A DNA stretch of 64,000 bases. Source: Mycolicibacillus koreensis. Lineage in GTDB: Bacteria; Actinomycetota; Actinomycetes; Mycobacteriales; Mycobacteriaceae. The stretch covers positions 62,001 through 126,000 of the forward strand of contig NZ_NCXO01000003.1 of NCBI RefSeq assembly GCF_002104795.1. Direction: 5' to 3'. Each line of letters begins with the position of its first letter. Position 1 is the stretch's first letter. The notes under the pieces were generated by a model. That model was not told where the DNA came from. It saw only the letters and a list, made by a program, of their open reading frames with translations, and did no database searches. The position numbers and the translations under genes were made by a program. Of the stretch, positions 17,134 through 23,584 are shown piece by piece.

Positions 17134-18192
17134 TCATCTGCGGTGCCACGTCGCGGTCCCCCGCAACGGACTGGTCGTGTTCTCCCGGGCCACATAGTCG
17201 CGTGGGCTCTCCGCTCGCCACCGCCGAAAGGCGTGGGAGAAGTTGCTCACATCGGTGTATCCGAGACGTCCCGCCACCTGCTCGACAGTCATGCCGTTGC
17301 GGAGCAACTCCGTACCGAGGTGATGGCGCACCTCGTCGAGCAGACGACGAAACGACGTTCCCTCCGCTTCCAGTTGCCGACGCAGCGTGCGGGAACTGGT
17401 GGCGAGCCGCTGCGCCACGTGCGCCAAGCTCGGGGGGTGAGCGGGATCAGCCAGCAAGAGGTCACGCACCACGCCGGCACGACCGGTCCGGGCCTCACGC
17501 CGTTCGAGCAGCATCCGGCATTGCTGCTCGGCGAGTTTGGCGGTGTGGGGGCTGGCCTGCGGCAGGGCGACGTTCAACTGCGCAGCACACAGGGTGACCG
17601 ATGTCTCCGCTTCGTCGAACACCGGTGCCGTGCCGAAGAACTGCTCGTAGATGCCGAGGTCGGGACCCGGGTCCGGGAGAGCGAACGCCACGCGGGCCGG
17701 CCGCGGCGGGGATTCACCGAAGATCTCCCGGTAGAGGGTCGGAATCGCCGCGGCGTCACGTTCGACCACGAACCGGCGCACCGCTGCCGGGACGGCACGC
17801 GCATCGATCACGATCGACAGCTCGTCGCCGAGCCGGCGCGTCTCGAAGACGCAAAAGGCATAGCTCAGGCGCACGAATCTGACGGCGACATCGATCGCCT
17901 CACCCAAGGTCGCGCTCGTGAGGATGGCGTATCCCCAGACGCCGAAGGCGGTGATCGGATAGTGCGCCGCGGCCTGCAGTCCCAGCCCCGGCCGGTCCCC
18001 CACGGCGGCCAGGATGTTCGCGATGGCGGTGAGTTCTTGCTCACCGCTGACCTCAGCGGCCGGTCTGCGCACGAGCGCCGGTGTCGTCGCGGTGCCGGCA
18101 AGACACTGTTGTGGTGTCACCCCTTGACCGGCCGCCCAGTCCAGCATCACCGCCAGACTCGCCGCCGACCTTTTCGCATGCAGGTCAATCAT
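17134..18192 (-). CDS. AraC-family regulator with Arabinose_bd-type sensor domain (second of tandem pair)
   Basis: The 352-residue protein has an N-terminal sensor domain of about 200 residues of the PF12625 type (the OruR/VirS group, not true arabinose binding). The C-terminal AraC DNA-binding domain has two helix-turn-helices: LAHVAQRLATSSRTLRRQL and VEQVAGRLGYTDVSNFSHAFRRW. The start ATG 18192 overlaps the end of the upstream AraC gene by eight bases, implying translational coupling. It is a paralog of that neighbour, with the same domain order and a similar segment after the sensor domain. Its likely targets are its own operon and the divergent DJ-1-like gene. Confidence 0.88.
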   Translation of the reverse strand: MIDLHAKRSAASLAVMLDWAAGQGVTPQQCLAGTATTPALVRRPAAEVSGEQELTAIANILAAVGDRPGLGLQAAAHYPITAFGVWGYAILTSATLGEAIDVAVRFVRLSYAFCVFETRRLGDELSIVIDARAVPAAVRRFVVERDAAAIPTLYREIFGESPPRPARVAFALPDPGPDLGIYEQFFGTAPVFDEAETSVTLCAAQLNVALPQASPHTAKLAEQQCRMLLERREARTGRAGVVRDLLLADPAHPPSLAHVAQRLATSSRTLRRQLEAEGTSFRRLLDEVRHHLGTELLRNGMTVEQVAGRLGYTDVSNFSHAFRRWRAESPRDYVARENTTSPLRGTATWHRR

Positions 18193-19309
18193 TGTCGTCG
18201 CGGCTCTGGTTGTTCGCCTGCCGGTAGTCGCGGGGACCAACACCTTTCCAACGCCGGAATGCCTGGGTGAAGCTCGACACCTGCCGGTAGCCGAGGCGCT
18301 CGGCGATGTGGGCGACCGACTGGTCCGGGTCGCGGAGCATCTCCTCGGCGAGTGCCTCGCGCACCTCGTCCTGCAGGGCCCGCAGCGAAGCACCCTCCCG
18401 GGCGAGGTGCCGGCGCAGGGTGCGCGGGCTGACGGCCAGTTGACGCGCGGCGTCGTCAAGCGGCACCGCCGGTGACCGGCTGGTCAACATCAACTCGCGC
18501 AACACCCCGGCGACACCGGCACGGGCCGATCTCTGCCGGAGCAGGTTGCGCGCCTCACGTTCGGCCAACGAACGGGCATAGTCGTTGGCCTGCGGCAGCG
18601 GCCGGTTCAACGCTTCGGGGCCGATGATGAGGCAGTTCTGCTCCGCATCGAACTCTGGCTCGGTACCGAAAACCGCGCGGTATCGCTGCACCATGTCCGC
18701 GGCGGGCGGGGCCATGGTGTAGGTGACCCGGATCGGGGCATCGGAGGCCCCGAGCAGGTCACGGTGAAGCGTCTGGATCCCGGTGCTGTCACGTTCGACA
18801 GCGAATCGACGGATGCGGGCCGGCAACGCCGACGGGTCGAGAACCAGTCGCATCGTGCCGTCGGTGGGATCACCGGCAACGTCGAGCCGACACAGGCAGA
18901 AACTCAGCGAGACCAGCGACATCCCCATCGCCGCCGCCTCGCCCAGTGTCCGCGAACTCATCAGCGCAAGCCCCCAGATACCCGGTGACGCGGCGTGGCA
19001 GCGCAGCCCCGCCTCGACGCCGAGGCCGTCAACCTCGCGCAGCGTGTCCACCAAATTGCCGATGACGCACAGTTCGTCGCGAAGCCGCACCTCGGCGTCG
19101 AGGTCGTCGAGGATCTGCCGCGTCAGCGGTGTCCCCCGCAACACCTCGGCCGGCTCCAAGCCGTGCTCCACGCCCAGATCCACCAGCAGCGCCAGCCCCG
19201 CCGGCGAGCGCAGAACATCGTGGGTACTCACATCGACCTCATCCGGGGGCAGGCGGTTGTCGTGCGCGCCGAACGCATCCGTCAAGGGTAGAGGCGGCGC
19301 CCCGCTCAT
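18185..19309 (-). CDS. AraC-family regulator with Arabinose_bd-type sensor domain (first of tandem pair)
   Basis: The 374-residue protein has an N-terminal sensor domain of the PF12625 type. Its C-terminal AraC domain contains LDDAARQLAVSPRTLRRHL and VAHIAERLGYRQVSSFTQAFRRW. Compared with its downstream paralog it has about 25 extra N-terminal residues. It is the first gene of an operon with the second AraC gene, the quinone oxidoreductase and the acetoacetate-decarboxylase-like gene. Its start faces a divergent DJ-1/PfpI gene across 80 bases holding a long inverted repeat, so autoregulation from that site is likely. Confidence 0.88.
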   Translation of the reverse strand: MSGAPPLPLTDAFGAHDNRLPPDEVDVSTHDVLRSPAGLALLVDLGVEHGLEPAEVLRGTPLTRQILDDLDAEVRLRDELCVIGNLVDTLREVDGLGVEAGLRCHAASPGIWGLALMSSRTLGEAAAMGMSLVSLSFCLCRLDVAGDPTDGTMRLVLDPSALPARIRRFAVERDSTGIQTLHRDLLGASDAPIRVTYTMAPPAADMVQRYRAVFGTEPEFDAEQNCLIIGPEALNRPLPQANDYARSLAEREARNLLRQRSARAGVAGVLRELMLTSRSPAVPLDDAARQLAVSPRTLRRHLAREGASLRALQDEVREALAEEMLRDPDQSVAHIAERLGYRQVSSFTQAFRRWKGVGPRDYRQANNQSRDDND

Positions 19310-19319
19310 GACAGGTGCT

Positions 19320-19352
19320 TGCTGGCCATCTAGTTGTGCGAAATGGCCAGCA
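19320..19352. promoter_or_regulatory. 33-bp inverted repeat, candidate operator between AraC operon and DJ-1 gene
   Basis: Perfect 10-bp arms TGCTGGCCAT (19320-19329) and ATGGCCAGCA (19343-19352) flank a 13-base spacer. Each arm contains the self-palindrome TGGCCA, and the two copies are 21 bp apart, two helical turns. The site starts 10 bases upstream of the AraC start codon and ends 37 bases before the DJ-1-like start. It could control both directions. Confidence 0.6.
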
Positions 19353-19389
19353 GGTGGCGCCCACCCGTCGACGCCGGAATCCTTGACCT

Positions 19390-20109
19390 ATGGCCAAACG
19401 CATCCTGCACGTCGTCACCAATGTCGCGCACTATGACAACCCACCCGAAGACAACCCCACCGAAGACAACCCCACCCACCCGACCGGGCTGTGGCTCTCG
19501 GAGTTGACCCACGCCTACGACGTCTTCACCGACGCCGGCTACGAGCAGCAGATCGTCAGCCCGGCGGGCGGGTCCGTACCGCTTGAGCCGCGCTCGCTGA
19601 AATTCCCCAATTTCGATAAGAGCGCCAAAGCGTGGAAGGCCGACGGGGCGAAGATGGCGCTGCTCGCCGAGACGGCCTCCCCCGACGGAATCGACGGGAC
19701 CGACTTCGATGCGATCTACTTCACCGGCGGCCACGCGGTGATGTACGACTTCCCCGACAGCGAAGGCCTGCAGCGGATTACCCGCGAGATCTTCGAGCAC
19801 GGCGGCGTCGTGTCCTCGGTGTGCCACGGCTACTGCGGTCTGCTCAACACCCGACTCTCCGACGGCTCCCTGTTGGTCGCCGGGCGTGAGCTCACCGGGT
19901 TCGCGTGGATCGAGGAGGTGCTGGCCCGGGTCACCAAGCTGGTGCCCTACAACGCCGAAGCCGAGATGAAACAACGCGGCGCCCGCTACCGCAAGGGACT
20001 GATCCCGTTCGCCTCCCACGTCGTCACCGATGGGCGGCTGGTGACCGGACAGAACCCGGGTTCGGCGAAGGCGACGGCAACCGCGGTCGTCTCCGCGTTG
20101 GGGCGCTGA
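19390..20109 (+). CDS. DJ-1/PfpI superfamily protein (Hsp31-like)
   Basis: The 239-residue protein belongs to the class-I glutamine-amidotransferase-like DJ-1/PfpI superfamily. The nucleophilic cysteine lies in SSVCHGYCG (about residue 142), next to the conserved His, and an upstream Glu in LWLSELTH (about residue 38) completes the site. TGGHAVMYDFP near residue 115 is the Hsp31/type-1 amidotransferase-like pattern. Family members act as glutathione-independent glyoxalases, deglycases or chaperones under carbonyl stress. Residues 20-29 contain an exact duplicated unit E-D-N-P-T encoded by a 15-bp tandem repeat at 19447-19476. Divergence from an operon with a quinone oxidoreductase supports a carbonyl or quinone stress role. 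Confidence 0.82.
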   Translation: MAKRILHVVTNVAHYDNPPEDNPTEDNPTHPTGLWLSELTHAYDVFTDAGYEQQIVSPAGGSVPLEPRSLKFPNFDKSAKAWKADGAKMALLAETASPDGIDGTDFDAIYFTGGHAVMYDFPDSEGLQRITREIFEHGGVVSSVCHGYCGLLNTRLSDGSLLVAGRELTGFAWIEEVLARVTKLVPYNAEAEMKQRGARYRKGLIPFASHVVTDGRLVTGQNPGSAKATATAVVSALGR

Positions 20110-20142
20110 CTCGAGCCGGATCCCACCGGGACCCGGGCGCGA

Positions 20143-20583
20143 TCAGCTCCGCAGTTCACAGATGACCACCGGAATCTCCCGCTGGGTCCGGGTCTGATAC
20201 TGCCCGTACCCGCGGTAGGCGGCAACGATCTGCGGCCACAACTCGGCTCGCTCGTCTACGGTCGCCGTGCGCGCGTGCACGACTCGCCGGGCGCCGTCGA
20301 TGACGAGCTCGGCATCGGGGTTGGCCTGCAGGTTGCGGTACCAGTCCGGGTTGCGGTCGTCACCGCCTTTCGAGGCGACCAGGATGACGCGCTCGGAGTC
20401 GTGCATCGGCGCGGTGAGATAGCAGGACCGCGGCAGACCGGACTTGCGGCCCACGGTGTGGAGTTCGACCACCGGCATCCCGAAAGGTTTGGCCAGAACC
20501 CGATTACCGCTGACGGTGAGAACCACCCGATGGGCCAGGTTCATCAGCTTCGCCCCGCGGTCCCGGACGGCGTCACGGTTCAT
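20143..20583 (-). CDS. Ddn-like F420/deazaflavin-dependent oxidoreductase family protein
   Basis: The 146-residue protein fits the split-beta-barrel family of deazaflavin (F420)-dependent nitroreductases (DUF385). The pattern includes VVELHTVGRKSGLPRS near residue 40, a substrate/cofactor loop LVASKGGDDRNPDWYRNL near residue 68, and a C-terminal QREIPVVICEL strand. Family members reduce quinones or activated alkenes with F420H2 in actinobacteria. A GGAGAGGGGAG ribosome-binding site supports ATG 20583. It is not coupled to neighbours; it is convergent with the DJ-1-like gene and divergent from the pterin operon. Confidence 0.82.
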   Translation of the reverse strand: MNRDAVRDRGAKLMNLAHRVVLTVSGNRVLAKPFGMPVVELHTVGRKSGLPRSCYLTAPMHDSERVILVASKGGDDRNPDWYRNLQANPDAELVIDGARRVVHARTATVDERAELWPQIVAAYRGYGQYQTRTQREIPVVICELRS

Positions 20584-20787
20584 CACATGCTCCCCTCTCC
20601 ACCGGGTGTCCGCCCCGGGTGTCGTGGTCCATCGTCTCCCGCGGCAGCGGTGAACCGCACCCCCCTGACCGGTGGTCACAACTTGTTGGCCGGCGTCCAG
20701 GGTGAGAGCGCCCGCGCCTCGTCCCGCGGCCCATGCCGCCGGGCCCGCAATCCTTGCGCTACATATTGTACCTTCTGCTGTAGCATT

Positions 20788-20807
20788 GCTACGGTTCATA
20801 CCGTAGC
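20788..20807. promoter_or_regulatory. Perfect 8-4-8 palindrome, candidate operator of the pterin operon
   Basis: GCTACGGT and ACCGTAGC flank TCAT, 32 bases before the first start codon of the pterin operon. Related TACGG/CCGTA units recur beside it (for example TTACGGTTT at 20809-20817), and a TAGCA-T-TGCTA repeat abuts the left side. Size and symmetry suit a TetR- or GntR-type dimer. No regulator gene is adjacent. Confidence 0.6.
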
Positions 20808-20839
20808 GTTACGGTTTACTCGACACAGTAGGGGCATAC

Positions 20840-21292
20840 ATGAGTACTACCGACAGACGGACCTGCACACGACGCCTGCACTTCTCCGCAGGTCATCGGG
20901 TCATGGGGCACGAAAGCAAGTGCGCGACCGCGCACGGTCACAACTACCTCGTCTACGTCACCGCCGAGGCGCCGCATCTCGATTCCGTCGGCCGGGTCAT
21001 CGACTTCTCGGTGCTGAAGTCCGCGGTCGGCACCTGGATCGACGAGAACTGGGATCACACGTTTCTGGTGTCCAGCGACGACACGGACACGATCACCGCG
21101 CTCAAAACCATGCCCGGGGCGAAGGAGCCGTTCATCTGCCCCTTCAACCCGACGGCAGAGGAGATCGCCAGCTACCTGCTCGGCACAGTCTGCCCCAGCG
21201 TTCTCGACCACACCGACGTGACCATCACCAAAGTCGAGGTACGCGAGACGGAGAACTGTTTCGCCGAGGCTCAATCCAACCAGATCGACTGA
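20840..21292 (+). CDS. 6-pyruvoyl/6-carboxy-tetrahydropterin synthase (QueD/PTPS family)
   Basis: The 150-residue protein has all landmarks of the PTPS/QueD family. The zinc ligands are His19 (FSAGHR), His32 and His34 (AHGHNY), with catalytic Cys28 (ESKCATAH), the Asp72-His73 pair (NWDHTF), FNPTAEEIA near residue 102, and Glu136 in VEVRETENC. The presence of the Cys and length favour conversion of dihydroneopterin triphosphate to 6-carboxy- or 6-pyruvoyl-tetrahydropterin. That triphosphate is the product of GTP cyclohydrolase I, encoded 10 bases downstream. The genes queC and queE for preQ0 synthesis are not in the window, so the end product could be a deazapurine or a pterin. It is the first gene of a four-gene operon. 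Confidence 0.9.
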   Translation: MSTTDRRTCTRRLHFSAGHRVMGHESKCATAHGHNYLVYVTAEAPHLDSVGRVIDFSVLKSAVGTWIDENWDHTFLVSSDDTDTITALKTMPGAKEPFICPFNPTAEEIASYLLGTVCPSVLDHTDVTITKVEVRETENCFAEAQSNQID

Positions 21293-21302
21293 CGGAGCAC
21301 CC

Positions 21303-21986
21303 ATGATCAACAACGGACATCATCAGGTCACCGCACTCGTTCCGAGTCGGCCGACGAAACCGGCGTCGCGGACATACCCCTACATCGGCACCGCCTTGAC
21401 CCCCGACGCCCAGATCACCGCGATCGAGAACAGCTTCCGAGACATCATGGTCGCGTTGGGCCTGGACATTCACGACGATTCCCTGACCCGAACACCACAT
21501 CGTTTCGCCAAAATGCTGGTCAACGAGGTGTTCGACGGCCTCGATCGTCGACGCTTCCCCGAAATCACCACTCAGGACAACAAGTTCGGGTACTCCGAGC
21601 CACTCTGCGAGGCCAACATCTCGATAATCAGCACCTGCGAACACCATTTCGTGCCCATCATCGGCCGGTGCCATATCGCATACATCCCGGCAGGTCGGCT
21701 GATCGGACTGTCAAAACTCAACCGGATCGCCCGCCACCTCGCGCGCCGACCCCAAGTTCAAGAACGGTTGACGATCCAGATCGCCGAGACCCTCGCCGAG
21801 CTGGTCGAAACAGACGACGTCGCGGTCACCGTCGACGCCGAGCATCTGTGCGTCAAAATGCGTGGCATCGAGGATGTGAATGCCGTCACCCGGACCACGG
21901 AACTCAAGGGGGCATTCCAGCAGAGCGACGTGCGCAAAGAGTACTTCGCGGCCATCCCCAGGCTTTCCGATCTGAAGTCGATCTGA
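21303..21986 (+). CDS. folE: GTP cyclohydrolase I
   Basis: The 227-residue enzyme converts GTP to 7,8-dihydroneopterin triphosphate. Zinc ligands Cys112, His115 (STCEHHF) and Cys183 (EHLCVKMRG) are all present, as are YIPAGRLIGLSKLNR and RRPQVQERLT. The pattern follows E. coli FolE closely with an offset of two residues, including the C-terminal RTTELKGAF and R-K-E-Y-F. Mycobacteria carry a housekeeping folE in a folate cluster elsewhere, so this is probably a second, specialised copy tied to the PTPS upstream. The stop codon overlaps the next start (TGATG), so it is translationally coupled to the unknown 441-residue protein. Confidence 0.93.
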   Translation: MINNGHHQVTALVPSRPTKPASRTYPYIGTALTPDAQITAIENSFRDIMVALGLDIHDDSLTRTPHRFAKMLVNEVFDGLDRRRFPEITTQDNKFGYSEPLCEANISIISTCEHHFVPIIGRCHIAYIPAGRLIGLSKLNRIARHLARRPQVQERLTIQIAETLAELVETDDVAVTVDAEHLCVKMRGIEDVNAVTRTTELKGAFQQSDVRKEYFAAIPRLSDLKSI

Positions 21987-23311
21987 TGGTGGGACGCGTC
22001 GTCCATGACGTCTTCGCCCATGAGTTTCACGAGGGTTCGGAGTTCTCCGAATTCCTCCAGGAAGTGAAGACGCGGCCGTTTCAGTCCTTGATCACCGAAG
22101 AACTCCACCATGCCAACCCCTATCTGGATGCATGGGCAACGCTGCTGGCCCCCTACTCCGCCGACGCCGCGCGTCTTACCGAGGCGTTCGAACTCGCCCC
22201 CGACCTCAGCGGCGTGCTCTACTGTTCCCGCAACCACGTCGTCTCCGAAGCCCTGTTCGATCGGGCCAACGCTGCCAAGGCCCACCTGACCGACAGGACG
22301 GTCGCATCGGAGGTGATACAGCGCCTCCCCGCCGCCAGAGACCTGACATTCTCATTCCCCCGGACGTATGTGTTCGACGGCTTCACCAACAGTTGGGGGT
22401 TCATCAGGGTCGAACGCCGGCGCGAGTTGGACCACTCCGGATGCGGAGTTGCCTTCAGCGTGACCACACTCGACCCGGAGATACTGTCGCTTTTGCGCTC
22501 CACCGGGTTCGTGGATATCGCCGACTTGTACAACGCGGTGTGGGAGCGGTCAATTCACGACTACATCCATCACATCGCCCTGTACACGGATCCGTCATTC
22601 GCCATCGGCCGCCGTTCCCCGATGTCCCTCGCGAACGTGTCCGACCGCATCGTGAACTGGGGAACGGCCATGGCGGACAGCTTCAACTACGAATACTGGG
22701 CTCATCGAACGCATCGACTGATCACCGCGCGGACCGAGAATCCGTGTATCGATCGGTCTGTGTCCGCGGCGGCAACCCGCTACTTCGCCACCGTCGCTCA
22801 ATTCCTCGAAACCCTCGCGGAGGACAGTGACCGAGCATACTGTCGGCGGGTCGCGAATTATCTGGTCAGCATCTATCTCTGGCCGCTGCACGTGAACTAT
22901 CACCCGTTCGATCCACGCCTGGACTTCCTCCACGAGGCTTTGGAACCGTTCTCGCTGTGGTGCGGCGGTGACCCCCCGTACCTGTCGGCACTCGTCGACA
23001 ACGTCAACGAATCGGCCCCCCGGCGGGCTCTCGACGCCAGTCGCACCGCCAACCGTTTCGAGAGGGAGAATTACCGCAAATCGGCCGACCCCAGCGTCTA
23101 CGACTCGTTTCGGATGGCGACCGCCGCGGTCACCGACCGCGGCTTCTACGAGCATTGGTTCCACGACGCTTCGGTCACCTACGCCGGCACCGCCACCCAT
23201 CCGCTACTGATAATGTCGCACTTTCTCGAAACCTTTTGGGACGCAATGACTCAGTTCGAACAAGTAAAGAAGAAACTCGGCAAATACCATCTGGGGGGCT
23301 GTCAACCGTGA
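21986..23311 (+). CDS. Unrecognised 441-residue protein of the pterin operon
   Basis: I do not recognise this family. The protein has no signal peptide or membrane helix and seems globular and mostly helical, rich in aromatic residues. Possible metal- or cofactor-binding clusters are His-Asp-Tyr-Ile-His-His (191-196), an AHRTH segment (239-243) following NYEYW, paired His41-His42, and a LHVNYHPFDPR segment (301-311). Residues 123-160 have beta-strand character (FSFPRTYVFDGF, WGFIRVERRR). The C-terminal 60 residues contain two HW/HF motifs. The start ATG 21986 shares a base with the folE stop, and its own stop overlaps the next gene by four bases. This coupling suggests it acts on the pterin product or in complex with its neighbours; an enzyme that modifies or uses a tetrahydropterin is the leading guess. 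Confidence 0.85.
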   Translation: MVGRVVHDVFAHEFHEGSEFSEFLQEVKTRPFQSLITEELHHANPYLDAWATLLAPYSADAARLTEAFELAPDLSGVLYCSRNHVVSEALFDRANAAKAHLTDRTVASEVIQRLPAARDLTFSFPRTYVFDGFTNSWGFIRVERRRELDHSGCGVAFSVTTLDPEILSLLRSTGFVDIADLYNAVWERSIHDYIHHIALYTDPSFAIGRRSPMSLANVSDRIVNWGTAMADSFNYEYWAHRTHRLITARTENPCIDRSVSAAATRYFATVAQFLETLAEDSDRAYCRRVANYLVSIYLWPLHVNYHPFDPRLDFLHEALEPFSLWCGGDPPYLSALVDNVNESAPRRALDASRTANRFERENYRKSADPSVYDSFRMATAAVTDRGFYEHWFHDASVTYAGTATHPLLIMSHFLETFWDAMTQFEQVKKKLGKYHLGGCQP

Positions 23312-23577
23312 ATATCGGATTCATGTCCGACCTCGTCGGCGTCGTCGGCGTCGTCGTCGTCACCGTGATGTACTTCCTGCTTCAAACCGACCGGGTCAGC
23401 CCGGATATCCCGCTGTTCTCACTGCTCAACGCTGTCGGCTCGTTGATGATCATCTTCTCGCTGTGGTTCCACTGGAACCTCGCCTCGGCGATCATGGAGG
23501 CGTTCTGGCTGAGCATCAGCGTCTACGGGTGGATCAAGGCACTGCGATCGCGCCCGGCACCCGCCCCGACCGGCTGA
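23308..23577 (+). CDS. Small CBU_0592-like membrane protein
   Basis: The 89-residue protein has three hydrophobic segments (about residues 7-25, 35-52 and 55-75) with little between them. The order SDLVGVVGVV, YFLLQT, SLLNAVGSLMI, EAFWLSISVYG follows the pattern of the small CBU_0592-type membrane family. GTG 23308 is preferred: it overlaps the upstream stop (GTGA) and follows GGGGGGC; ATG 23323 is an alternative. It is the last gene of the pterin operon and ends seven bases from the convergent htpG stop. It could anchor the 441-residue protein at the membrane or move its product; there is no direct evidence. Confidence 0.75.
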   Translation: MNIGFMSDLVGVVGVVVVTVMYFLLQTDRVSPDIPLFSLLNAVGSLMIIFSLWFHWNLASAIMEAFWLSISVYGWIKALRSRPAPAPTG

Positions 23578-23584
23578 GTCCGCG

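Noticed and set aside
20840..21986. Complete preQ0/queuosine pathway
   Set aside because: Only the first two steps are encoded here; queE, queC and transglycosylase genes are not in the window.
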